This document shows, one piece after another, positions 35,243 through 46,401 of a DNA stretch of 64,000 nucleotides. Under the pieces are notes generated by a model. That model saw only the letters and a program-made list of their open reading frames with translations. It was not told where the DNA came from and made no database searches. How positions within the stretch are numbered: position 1 is the stretch's first letter; each line of letters begins with the position of its first letter. The DNA is taken from assembly GCA_024291935.2 (NCBI GenBank), contig CM044307.1, forward strand, positions 94,865,461 through 94,929,460, given 5' to 3'. A program made the translations under genes and the position numbers. Source of the stretch: Okapia johnstoni (lineage: Eukaryota; Chordata; Mammalia; Artiodactyla; Giraffidae).

Positions 35243-35796
35243 TCTACTAAAGATGTTCATACCCTAATTCCTAGATTTTGTAAATATCCATGGAAATATA
35301 CAGGGAATATACAGGAACATATAATCAAATTTATGGACCTTAAAATAGGAAAATATCCTGGATTACTTTGGAGGGCCCAAACTAATCAAATGAACCTTTA
35401 AAGGCAGAGATCTTTTTCCAGGTGGAATAAGAAAGATAGGGCAGAAATAGAAGTCAGAGAGGATTTAACCTGCCATTGTTCTCTTTGAAGATGAAAGGAC
35501 CAAAATGACAAAAGATGCAGGGGACATTAAGGATCTGAGAGAAGCTCCAGATTGGTAATCTGTGAAGAGACAAGAACCTCAGTCCCACTTCTGCATGTAA
35601 CTAAATACTGCCAACAGCCTGAGTGAACCTTGGGAACAGATTTTCTCTCAGAGCCTCCAGATAAAATCCTAGACTGGGCAAAACCTTGACAATACTTCTG
35701 ACCTACAGAACTTTGAAATAATACATTTGTGTAGTTTTTTGCTGCTAAATTTGTAGTAATTTGGAAGAACAGCAATGAAAAATAATACAGCCTGTA
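35243..35796 (+). mobile_element. MaLR-type LTR remnant (MLT1-like)
   Basis: It runs from 'gttcataccctaattcctag' through 'atcctggattac', 'ggagggcccaaactaatc', 'tgccattgttctctttgaag', 'cagagcctccagataaaatc' and 'ttgacaatacttctgacctac' to 'gctgctaaatttgtagtaat'. This is the internal order of an MLT1-class LTR in + orientation with an almost complete length of about 550 bp. The subfamily is uncertain. Confidence 0.65.
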
Positions 35797-36737
35797 ATTC
35801 AAAACTTCTCAATCTATGTCAGTGTTTATTGTTATAATGATCTTTGTTTCCTTTGGATCAAGCTTTGTGTTATGCATATACAAGTGGGTATATGAGAAAT
35901 TGATAACAATAGTGGCCCCAGATTTTCACCCTTTCCTCTATTCAAACCCTTTGCATGTGACTATGAATTGCCTGACACTAAAATGATTAATTTCCTCACC
36001 CATTGATTCTGGGACCAACCATGTGGTTTATTATGGCTATTGCAATGAGGCAATAGAAGAAATAAGGAAAAGAAGTATGTACATAGGACAAAACATTAAA
36101 TAGCTACACTTAAATGAAGAGCAGGATAGGAGATCTGGATTGATGAAAAAGGAGGGTGTTTAATGATCTCAGTGTTAGTAAGTGGAGAAAAGTAGGCAGA
36201 GTGCAGACATCTGAAGTCTATTATGATGTGCTTAAAACTCTGCCCAGTACTCATTATTTTCTTGAATGTTGTGACTTAGGATCTAAAATTTCATAAACCT
36301 GAAGTTGTAATGAATAAAGACACTCTTTGCTATCATGTCTCTCTTATCTCAAACAAGAATAAGTGACCCACAACATTCTCCCATGTGCCTACTGTCTGAA
36401 GTGTACCAGATAATCTGTAAGTAATGCCACTACCTACCATATAACGCTAATGAGACATCTATTTGAAACTTAGGAATAGCTACAACTTTGTTGTATAACT
36501 ACTAAAGATACTGGTGCTTCAGATGTTAACATCTTTGTCTACTACCATGGGATCTAGAAGGATCTTTTGTTTCAGTATAATCTGAAGACTTTAGTTAACA
36601 GATGAATTGATTTGAAAGCAAAAAAGGGTCAGTGAAGATCTATAGAGTTATGATTTTAAATGTTTCCTTGTTTTGGCATTGTGCTAAATTTTTATATTTA
36701 TGAGTGTTTTAATTATATCTATTTATATAAAATATAT
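35797..36737. other. AT-rich spacer, no gene confirmed
   Basis: The part 35910-36060 (containing 'ttcaaaccctttgcatgtga') has the flavour of an old mammalian interspersed repeat, but I cannot name it. The rest shows nothing. Confidence 0.4.
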
Positions 36738-36789
36738 GACTTGCCTAGTCGCTCAGATGGTAAAGAATCTGCCTGCAATATAGGATACC
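36738..36789 (+). mobile_element. Bov-tA SINE head fragment
   Basis: About 50 bp matching the tRNA-Glu-like head: cgctcagatggtaaagaatc then 'tgcctgcaatataggatacc'. The body is absent. Confidence 0.7.
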
Positions 36790-37079
36790 TTGAATATATT
36801 GGATGATTTAGGTGAATATAAACTGAAATTATCTATAAAATTACAAAGATTCATTAATTTTTTTCCCTATAGATACTTTCATAATCAGCTATAACGACTG
36901 ACTATCTCTATTATAGATAATGTGTGAATTTAACAGAATAATTGTAGCTATTTTATTCTATTAGCTATTTATTTTTATTAGCTATTGATGTACTTAAAGC
37001 ATAAACAATAACCTAGTTTCTGAGGTTTCAGAGCAACAGCCTTTTCTTTTTATGTATAAATACATTTACCCCAGTAAAA

Positions 37080-37092
37080 AATCTTAAAAATC
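37080..37092 (+). repeat. Target-site duplication of L1 copy 2, left copy
   Basis: The 13 bases aatcttaaaaatc match aattttaaaaatc at 44925-44937 with one C/T difference. They flank both ends of the L1. Confidence 0.75.
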
Positions 37093-37162
37093 TGGGAGGT
37101 CCTAAGATTGTGGAGAAATAGGAGGGAGAGACCACTTTTTCCCCTACAAGTTCATCAAAAGA

Positions 37163-37357
37163 TCATTTGAATGCTGAGCAACTTTCACAAAACAACTTCT
37201 GAATCCCGGCGGAGGACACCAGGCACCCAGAAAGGCAGCCCATTCTCTTTGAAAGGAGAAAGGACAAAATATAAAAGACAAAAAGAGAGACAAAAGAGTT
37301 AGGGATGGAGACCTGTCCTGGGGAGAGAGTCGTGAAGGAGGAGAAGTTTCCAAACAC
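37163..37357 (-). other. Antisense small ORF at the L1 5' end, copy 2
   Basis: A 64-codon minus-strand frame starting MFGNFSSFTT, the counterpart of 758-1012 in copy 1. It stops at SAFK, where copy 1 continues with SAFRCSFDKF, because one codon became a stop. See the copy 1 entry for limits. Confidence 0.3.
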
Positions 37358-38964
37358 CAGGAAACCCTCTCACCAGTAGGTCCATGGGGAGTTTTGAAAT
37401 CTCAGAGAGCAACATAACCGGGAGAAAGCAAAAGAAAAACAAACAAACAAACAAACAAAAACACAGAATATGCACCTAACTGCAACTCCCAGCGGAGAAG
37501 TAGCCCAGAGGCTCCTGTCCACCACCAGCAAGTGGGGGCTGAATAGGGAGGTGTGGGCTGCATTGCTTAGGGTAAGGATCGGGCCTGTATGCCCTGAGGA
37601 CAATCTGAGGGAGCTAACGTGAGATAGCAACCCAAACTGTGGGATAGTCAGAGAGAGAGATAGAGAGAGAGAGAGAGAACTTTCCTGCGTAAAGCTGTAA
37701 CCTAAGGGACAGCCTGACCCACTCACAAAACAAAGGGTTGAGCAAATACAGAAGGAGAGCTGGCTGGCTACAGACCAGCCCATCCCCCTGCCGGAGGCAG
37801 AGAGGCAGGTGGGCGACAGCCAGAGCCAGAAAGGGACAAACTCGGCCCCAGAGACGGCATCCTCCACCCAACTGTGAGCAGGCTCCCAGCTGCTACCCAA
37901 GTCTTCCTGGGATCCTGGATGGTTGACATCTGCCAAGAGGGTCGCAGCCAGAGATCAACTCCCAGAGGAGATACATGGCATACCTGAGAAGGCGCTCTCG
38001 TGGCGCACCCAGGAAACTGAGGGGTTGGGACCAGGGAGGTGATTAGATGCACTGCCCACCTAGGACAGTGCACTAGCCAAGCACCTGGTCACCTGAGCTA
38101 CTCAGACCTGAGAAGGGCACAAAACGCATGCCCAACTGAGTCTGTGCCTTTGTGGAGTACCCGAGAACCTGAACCTGAGCAGCTTAGACCTGGGAAGTGC
38201 ATGAAACCAAGGGCCTACTTTAGACAGTTTCCTTGCAAAGCAGCCTGAAGACTGAGCAGTGTAGACCTGGAAAGCACACACGGCATGAGCAGGGGCAAAC
38301 CCAGTGTGGTCCAGACACTGCCAGCACTCCTCACACTTTGCCAGTGATATTTGTTTGCAGAGCTTCTCCCTCCCCACAGCACAAGTGAACAAGTGAGGCT
38401 AGATAAGTGACCGCCTTTGCCCCTTCATGTCAGGGCACAAACTAGACACTTGAGACCTGTAAACAGAGGAAGCCCAAATAAATGAAGGAGAGGGAACTGC
38501 TCTGGAAGTGACAGGTGCAACAGACTAAAACCCCGTGGTTAGCAATGTCTAAGCATTGGAAGGGGCCTATAGACCTTGAAAAGTAGTATAAGCTGGAACA
38601 AGGGACTATCTGAACTGAACTGACTCCACACTGCCCTCAACAGCTCCAGAGAAATTCATAGATATATTTTTACTATTATCATTTTTTAATTTTTAAAAAA
38701 TTTTTTTATTTTTAAGTTCTTTATTACTCCTTTAATTTTCATCTTTATAACCTACTATTACCTTGCAAAAAAGACCCATTTTTAAAGCAAATTTCATATA
38801 TATATATTTTATATTTTTTGTGATTGATTTTATTTTGTATTATTAATATTGTATTTTTAAGAATATAACCTCTACTCTAGATTTTTAATCTTTGCTTTTT
38901 GGTATTTGTTATCAATTTTGTACCTTTAAGAATCTAATCTTCAGTACTCATTTTTCCTTAGGGG

Positions 38965-39246
38965 TGTGATTACTGGCTTGATTGCTCTCTGCCCTTTTGA
39001 CTCCCCCTTTTCTCTCCCAGAGCATCTCTATCTCCTCCATCCCCTTTCTCTTCTCTACTTAACTCTGCAAATCTATCTGGGTGTTCTGAGCTGTGGAGAA
39101 CATTTAGGGAACTGATTACTGGCTAGACTGGCCTCTCCCCTTTTGACTCTCTCTCTTCTCCTCCTGATCAACTCTATCTCCCTCCTCCCTCTTCTCTTCT
39201 TCATATAACTCTGTGAACCTCTCTGGGTTTCCCTCACTGTGGAGAA
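38965..39246 (+). repeat. Tandem pyrimidine-rich module in L1 5' UTR, two units
   Basis: Two diverged units, 38965-39111 and 39112-39246, each with 'tgattactggct', a CT-rich block, a 'gtgaacctctctgggt'-like block and 'tgtggagaac'. Copy 1 has three. Confidence 0.75.
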
Positions 39247-39769
39247 CCTTTTCACCATTAACTTCGTTGTTTTATCACCTGTGCTGTATGGATGGAGAAG
39301 TCTTGATGCTACTGTAAGAATAAGACTGAAAGCCAGAGGCAGGAGGCTTAAATCCAAAACTTGAGAAAACCAGAAAACTCCTGACTCCAGGCAACATTAA
39401 TTGACAAGAGCTCATCCAAAAGCCTCCATACCTACATTTGAAACCAAGCTCCACCCAAGAGCCAACAAGTTCTAGAGCAAGACATACCACACTAATTCTC
39501 TAATCCTGAGCCTTAAAATACAGGCTGCCCAAAGTCACACCAAACCCATAGATAGACACCTAGAAACTCGCTACTGGACACTTCCTTGCAGTCCAGAGAG
39601 AAGAGATCCAGTTCCGCCCAATAGAACACCATTGCAATCTTCCCTAACCGGGAAACTTTGGCAAGCCACTAATCCAACCCCACCCACAGGGAGGAACCTC
39701 CACAATAAAGAGAAATCACAAACTTCCAGCATACAGAAAGGCCATCTCAAACACAGCAATCTAAACAAA

Positions 39770-40692
39770 ATGAAAAGGCAGAGAAATATTCAGCAGGTAA
39801 AGGAACATGATAAATGCCCACCAAACCAAAGAGGAGGAGATAGAGAGTCTACCTGAAAAAGAATTCAGAAAAGTGATAGTAAAGATGATCCAAAATCTTG
39901 AAGACAAAATGGAGTTACAGATAAATAGACTAGAGACAAAGACTGAGAAGATGCAAAAAACGTTTAACAAGGACCTAGAAGAAATAAAAACGAGTCAATC
40001 AATAATGAATAATGCAAAAACTGAGATCAAAGTCACTCTGGAGGGAACCAACGGTAGAATAACTGAGGCAGAAGATAAGATAAGTGAGGTGGAAGATAGA
40101 ATGGTTGAAATAAATGAAGGAGAGAGGAAAAAGGAAAAAAGAATTGAAAGAAATGAGGACAACCTCAGAGACCTCTGGGACAATGGTTAAGTCCCCAACA
40201 TTCGAATCATAGGAGTCCCAGGAGAAGAAGACAAAAAGAAAGGCCATGAGAAAATACTTGAGGAGATAATAGTTGAAAACTTTCATAAAATGAGTAAGGA
40301 AATAGCCACCCAAGTCCAAGAAACCCAGAGAATCCCAAACAAGATAAACCCAGGGTGAAACACCCCCAAGACACATATTAATCAAATTAATGAAGATCAA
40401 ACACAAAAAGAAAATATTAAAAGCAACAAGGGAAAAGCAACAAATAACACACAAAGGGATTCCCATAAGGATAACAGCTGATCTTTCAGTAGAAACTCTT
40501 CAGGCCAGAAGGAAATAGCAGGACACACTTAAAGTCATGAAAGAGAAACACCTACAACCCAGATTACTATACCCAGCAAGAATCTCATTCAAATATGAGG
40601 GAGAAATCAAAAGCTTTACAGACAAGCAAAAGCTGAGAGAATTCAGCACCATCAAACCAGCTCTTCAACAAATGCTAAAGGATCTTCTCTAG
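39770..40692 (+). pseudogene. L1 copy 2 ORF1, broken
   Basis: It opens with MKRQRNIQQVKEHDKCPPNQ at 39770. A 5-base loss near 39831 (relative to copy 1) shifts the frame; the coiled-coil part then continues in the 39807-40190 frame with MELQINRLETKTEKMQ and ISEVEDRMVEINEGERKK. Further breaks are an in-frame TAA at 40188-40190 and a TGA near 40357 in the place of an Arg codon (CGA in copy 1, a typical CpG change). The stop TAG at 40690-40692 is the family's normal end. Confidence 0.85.
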
Positions 40693-40743
40693 ACAGGAAA
40701 CACAGAAAAGGTTTATAAACTCGAACTCAAAACAACAAAGTAA

Positions 40744-43700
40744 ATGGCAATGGGATCATACTTATCAATAATTACCTTAAATGTAAATGGGTTGAATGCC
40801 CCAACCAAAAGACAAAGACTCGCTGAATGGATACAAAAACAACCCCTATATATGCTGTCTACAAGAGATCTACCTCAAAACAAGGGACACATACAGACTG
40901 AAAGTGAAGGGAAAAAGATATTTCATGCAAATGGAGACCAAAAGAAAACAGGAGTAGCAATACTCATATCAGATAAAATGGACTTTGAAATAAAGGCCAT
41001 GAAAAGAGAAAAAGAAGGACACTACATAATGATCAAAGGATCAATCCAAGAAGAAGATATAACAATTATAAATATATGTGCACCCAATATAGGAGCACCA
41101 CAATATGTAAGGCAAATGCTAACAAGTATGAAAAGAGAAATTAAGAGTAACACAATAATAGTGGGAGACTTTAATACCCCACTCACACCTATGGATAGAT
41201 CAACTAAACAGAAAATTAACAAGGAAACACAAACTTTAAAAGATGCAATGGACCAGTTAGACATAATTGATATCTATAGGCCATTTCACCCCAAAACAAT
41301 GAATTTCACCTTTTTCTTAAGTGCACATGAAACATTCTCCAGGATAGATCACATCCTGGTCCATAAATCTAGCCTTGGTAAATTCAAAAATATTGAAATC
41401 ATTTCAAGCATCTTTTCTGATCACAATGTGATACAGGAAAAAGAAAACTATTTAAAATAGAAACATATGGAGACTAAACAACACACTTCTGAATAACCAA
41501 CAAATCACAGAAGAAATCAAAAAAGAAATCAAAATATGCATAGAAATGAATGAAAATGATAACATGACAACCCTAAACCTATGGGATTCAGTAAAAGCAG
41601 TGCTAAAGGGGAAGGTTCATAGCAATACAAGCTTTCCTCAAGAAACAAAAGAAAAATCAAATAGATAACCTTACTGTACACCTAAAGCAACTAGAAAAAG
41701 AAGAAACGAAGAACCCTGGGTTAGTAGAAGGAAAGAAATCATAAAAATTAGGGCAGAAATAAATGAAAGAGGAACAAAGGAGACTATAGCAAAAATCAAA
41801 AAAACTAAAAGCTGCTTCTTTGAGAAGATAAATAAAATATACAAACCATTAGCCAGACTCATCAAGAAAAAATAGGAGAAGAATCAAATCAACAGAATCA
41901 GGAATGAAAATGGAGAAATCACAACAGACAACACAGAAGTAGAAAGGATCATAAGACACTACTATAAGCAACTATATACCAATCAAATGGAAAACTTGGA
42001 AGAAATGGACAAATTCTTAGAAAAGTATAACCTTCCAAAACTGAACCAGGAAGAAAGAGAAAATCTTAACAGACACATCACAAGCATGGAAACCAAAACT
42101 GTCATCAAAAATTTTCCAACAAACAAAAGCCCAGGGCCAGATGGCTTCACAGGTGAATTCTACCAAAAATTTAGAGAAGAGCTAATACCTATCCTACTGA
42201 AACTCTTCCAGAAAATTGCAGAGGAAGGTAAACTTCCAAACTCATTCTATGAGGCCACCATCACCCTAATAACAAAACCTGACAAAAATGCCACAAAAAA
42301 AGAGAACTATAGCCAATATCACTGGTGAACATAGATACAAAAATCTTCAACAAAATTCTAGCAAAGAGAATTCGATAGCATATTACAAAGATTATACATC
42401 ATGACCAAGTGGGCTTTATCCCAGGGATGCAAGAATTTTTCAATTTTCACAATTCAATCAATGTGATACACCATATTAACAAATTGAAATATAAAAATCA
42501 TGATTATTTCAATAGATGGAGAGAATGTCTTTGACAAAATTCTACATTCATTTATGATAAAAACCCTCCAAAAAACAGGCCTAGAAGGAACATACCTCAA
42601 CATAATAAAAGCCATATATGATAAACCCACAGCAAACATTATCCTCAATGGTGAAAAATTGAAAGCATTTTCCCTAAGGTCACAAACAAGACAAGGGTGC
42701 CCACTCTCACCACTACTATTCAGCATAGTTTTGGACGTTTTAGCCACAGCAATCAGAGAAGAAAAAAAATAAAAGGAATCCAGACTGGAAAAGAAGTAAA
42801 ACTCTCACTGTTTGCAGATGACATGATCCTCTACATAGAAAACCTTAAAAACGCCAACAGAAAATTACTAGAGCTAATCAATGAATATACTAAAGTGGCA
42901 GGATATAAAATTAGCACACAGAAATCCCTTGCATTCCTATACACTAATGATGAGAAAACAGAAAGAAATTAAAGAAACAGTTCTATTCACCATTGCAATG
43001 AAAAGAATAAAATACTTAGGAATAAATCTACCTAAAGAAACAAAAGACCTATATATAGAAAACTATAAAACACTGATGAAAGAAATTAAAGATGCCACAA
43101 ATAGATGGAGAAATATACCATGTTCATGGATCAGAAGAATCAATATAGTGAAAATGAGTATACTACCCAAAGCAATCTATAGATTCAATGCAATTGCTAT
43201 CAAGCTACCAACGGTATTTTTAAAAGAACTAGAACAAATAATTTCACAATTTGTATGGAAATACAGAAAAACTCACATAGCCAAAGCAGTCTTGAGAAAG
43301 AAAAATGGAACTGGAGGAATCAACCTGCCTGACCTCAGACTATACTACAAAGCTACAGTCATCAAGAAAGTATGATACTGGCAGAAAGACAGAAATATAG
43401 ATCAATGGAAATCAAAAACAGAAATATAGATCAATGGAACAAAATAGAAAGCCCAGCAATAAATCCATGCATCTATGGACACCTTATCTTTGACAAAGGA
43501 GGCAAGAATATACAATGGAGAAAAGACAATCTCTTTAATAAATGGTGCTGGGAAAATTGGTAAACCACTTGTAAAAGAATGAAACTAGAACATTTTCTAA
43601 CACCATACACAAAAATAAATTCAAAATGGATTCAAGATCTAAATGTAAGACCAGAAACTATAAAATTCCTAGAGGAAAATTTACGAAAAACACCTTCTGA

Positions 43701-44516
43701 CATAAATCACAGCAGGATCCTCTATGGCTCACCTCCCAGAGTAATGGAAATAAAAGCAAAAATAAACAAATGGGACCTAATTAAACTTAAAAGCTTTTGC
43801 ACAACGAAGGAAACTATAAGAAAGGTGAAAAGACAGCCTTCAGAATGGGAGAAAATAATAGCAAATGAAGAAACTGACAAAGAATTAATCTCAAAAATAT
43901 ACAATCAGCTCATGCAGCTCAATCTCAGAAAAATAAACGACCAAATCAAAAAATGGGCCAAAGAACTAAACAGACATTTCTCCAAAGAAGACTTACAGAT
44001 GGCTAACAAACACATGAAAAGATGCTCAGCATCACTATCAAAGAAATGCAAATCAAACCCACAATGAGGTACCATTTCACACCAGTCAGAATGGCTGCTA
44101 TCCAAAAGTCTACAAGCAATAAATGCTGGAGAGGGTGTGGAGAAAAGGGAACCCTCTTACACTGTTGGTGGGAATGCAAATTAGTACAGCCGCTATGGAG
44201 AACAGTGTGGAGATTCCTTAAAAAACTGGACAAAGAACTGCCATATGACAAAGCAGTCCCACTGCTGGGCATACCCACCGAGGAAACCAGAATTGAAAGA
44301 GACACGTGTACCCCAGTGTTCATTGCAGCACTGTTTACAATAGCTAGGACATGGAAGCAACCTAGATGTCCATCAGCAGATGAATGGATAAGAAAGCTGT
44401 GGTATATATACACAATGGAATATTACTCAGCAATTAAAAAGAATGAATTCAAATCAGTTCTGTTGAGGTGGATGAAACTGGAGCCTATTATACAGAGTGA
44501 AGTAAGTCAGAAATAA
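40744..44516 (+). pseudogene. L1 copy 2 ORF2 (endonuclease/reverse transcriptase), broken
   Basis: The first 238 codons (40744-41460) stay open and include TLNVNGLNAPTKRQRLAEWI, NTIIVGDFNTPL, FSRIDHIL and FSDHN. However, about 27 codons between EWIQKQ and KKIFHANG are read out of frame because of two compensating indels, so the QETH motif with the catalytic Glu is lost. The RT palm keeps motif A Asp (SIDGENVFD at 42509-42535) and FADD (42811-42822). Frameshifts lie near 41430, 42310, 42770, 42970 and 43375, and a 29-bp duplication lies at 43391-43439. The C-terminal [18 protein letters not shown] region is open (44022-44516) and ends at TAA 44514-44516, a few codons early. Confidence 0.9.
43391..43439 (+). 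repeat. 29-bp tandem duplication inside L1 copy 2 ORF2
   Basis: The 20 bases agaaatatagatcaatggaa occur at 43391-43410 and again at 43420-43439, a period of 29 bp. Copy 1 has the segment once (7130-7149). The insertion shifts the frame. Confidence 0.9.
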
Positions 44517-44924
44517 AAACATCAATATAGTATATTAACACATATATATGGAATTTATAAAAATGATAACAATGACCCTACATGCAAGACAGCAAAAGAG
44601 ACACAGATGTAAAGAACAGACTTTTGGACTCTGTGGGAGAAGGCAAGGGTGGGATGATTTGAGAGAATAGCATTGAAATATATATATTACCATATGCAAA
44701 ATAGATCGCCAGTCCAGGTTTGATGCATGAGACAGGGTTCTCAGGACTGGTGCATTGGAACGACCCTGAGAGATGGGATGGGGAGGGAGTTGGGAGGGGG
44801 GCTCAGGATGGGGGACACATGTACACCCATGGTTGATTCATGTGAATGTATGCAAAAACCACTACAATATTGTAAAGTAATTAGCCTCCAATTAAAATAA
44901 ATAAATTAATTTACAAAAAGAAAG

Positions 44925-44937
44925 AATTTTAAAAATC
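44925..44937 (+). repeat. Target-site duplication of L1 copy 2, right copy
   Basis: Matches 37080-37092 at 12 of 13 bases, directly after the A-rich tail. Confidence 0.75.
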
Positions 44938-45655
44938 AGAGCATTCAGTTACATACTCAAAAACTTTAATTTCCTAGTAGACTTTTTAATGGTTGATTAA
45001 TATACCCTATGAGTGTTGACAGTTTACTTATTCTGAATATGTATTGTGTCCCTTAAGCCAAATACATTGAATTAGTTACTATATTAACATTTTCTAAATG
45101 TGTTTTTAGGCCATTTGCTTACTTGTATAACTTCAGATACTGTCATGGCATTGTGGTTCAAGAGAGCCAGAGTTCACATTATTTGTTACATTTGCCAATT
45201 CAAAAACATGAACATGAGAATATGCTTTCCTTTTTTTCTACATTCATTAGCAGTAATGCTATTTTATGGCAGTTTGGACGGCAATGAGGGAGGCTGAAGC
45301 ACTGTAACTGTCATCTACATTAGGATCACCTAGAAAGGAGTTCATTGTACAAGGAGATACAAAGCAAATGCATGTATCTAAATCAGAAGAAAAATATTAG
45401 AGCAGAGTATTAAACAATCATGTCACAGGTGGGATTGTTTGGAGCTGATGCCTTAAGAGAGGTGAAAATACAAGATAATTACAACTCAGCTCAGGAAAGA
45501 GGAGGTACAGACCTGAAGTAGGATATCGGACTTTGGAATATAAAGGTATGTGTATCATAAAAAAAGAAAATTATCTTTTATTCAAATTGTGTTATGTCAT
45601 GCATCAGAATCAACAATTTGAAAAATACACCTTTTTAATGCCATTTTTAAAAAGT
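44938..45655. other. AT-rich spacer, no gene seen
   Basis: No gene or repeat recognised. Confidence 0.55.
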
Positions 45656-45778
45656 TCAGTTTATTTAAGCTGATAAACATCAAAGAGTTCACCCATTTCT
45701 CCAGCTTCTATCCCCATTAATCAACCACTAATCGATAGTCTGTATCAATGAGCTTGTTTTAACAACAAACACACACAC

Positions 45779-45829
<51 letters not shown>

Positions 45830-45950
45830 TGTGTGTTTACATTTAAATAGCCCATACAAGATTTAGATTTAGATTCCACATACAAGAGAGATCACATGGT
45901 GTTTGTCTTTCTCTGACATATTTATACTTAGTATAATTCTCTTTCTATCT
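45656..45950 (-). mobile_element. Older L1 3' UTR fragment, split by a CA repeat
   Basis: On + it has 'aaccactaatcgatagtctg', 'atgagcttgtttt', 'tagattccacatacaagaga' and 'gatcacatggtgtttgtctt', then 'tatacttagtataattc'. In reverse this is the 3' UTR order of old mammalian L1 elements. The CA repeat at 45769-45826 sits where the consensus is T-rich. Confidence 0.65.
45769..45826 (+). repeat. (AC)n microsatellite
   Basis: Alternating AC over 58 bp with one ACGC interruption at 45781-45784. Confidence 0.97.
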
Positions 45951-46400
45951 CTTTATTGATATTCACTAGTTTATATACCATTCTCCTGATTGCTCTTAGC
46001 TCTTTTTCCATGTTTTTCTTTAGGTCTTTGGAAATATTTAAGATAGTTATTTTTTCTTTTCTTTTAGGTCCAAAATCTGGGTTTTGTCAAGAATGTTTTC
46101 AATTTCTTTCTTTCTTTTTTCTTTTTCTTCTTCTTCTTCACCCTATGAATGGGTCATGCTTTCCTACGTTTTGTATGCTTTTCATTTCTTGTTGTTGCTT
46201 GTTGTTAATAACCAGATATTTTGAATACTGGAATGTGGTAACTATAAAGCAGGGTTTCCCACCTTCTCTGCATTTGCTATTGCTTCTTATTGAAGGTGGC
46301 AGACATCTATTTGCTTAGTCACTTTTTCAGACTATTTTTACAAATAGTAAATAGTCATTTATAGTTACTGGAGTCTCTGTTCAGTTATTTCTGCAGTCAG
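45951..46400 (-). mobile_element. Probable older L1 debris
   Basis: Phrases such as 'gaatgggtcatgctttccta', 'accagatattttgaatactg' and 'aatgtggtaactat', and an ending near 'gttcagttatttctgcagtc', resemble the reverse strand of an old L1M-type element. A TTC-rich run lies at 46095-46141. The 120-codon frame here (45956-46318) is an artefact of T-rich sequence. Family assignment is from memory. Confidence 0.4.
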
Positions 46401-46401
46401 C

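Larger units (their letters stand above)
37094..39769 (+). promoter_or_regulatory. L1 copy 2 5' UTR / internal promoter region
   Basis: The same three zones as in copy 1: a GC-rich first 1.4 kb, a T-rich zone (38660-38900), and a pyrimidine-rich tandem module (38965-39246). A (GA)n run of about 30 bp at 37648-37678 is longer than in copy 1, which reads only 'gatagagagagaac' there. An (aaac)n-like run lies at 37434-37460. Promoter function is inferred from the family. Confidence 0.7.
37093..44924 (+). mobile_element. Full-length L1 (bovine L1-BT type), copy 2
   Basis: It begins with gggaggtcctaagattgtgg, the expected L1-BT 5' end, and ends after the 3' UTR and an A-rich tail near 44924. The order is 5' UTR (37094-39769), ORF1 (39770-40692), ORF2 (40744-44516) and 3' UTR. 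The flanking 13-bp duplication has one mismatch. It lies in the same orientation as copy 1, with the starts 36.3 kb apart. Both ORFs are interrupted. Confidence 0.95.

Noticed and set aside
37370..37936. A 188-codon minus-strand open frame in the GC-rich L1 5' UTR, and similar long ones at 1479-1985.
   Set aside because: Unlike the MFGNF frame, these do not align with each other as frames between the two copies, so GC-rich chance openness explains them.
45956..46318. A 120-codon frame rich in Phe, Leu and Ser that looks like membrane segments.
   Set aside because: The composition follows from T-rich, L1-derived low-complexity DNA including a TTC run.
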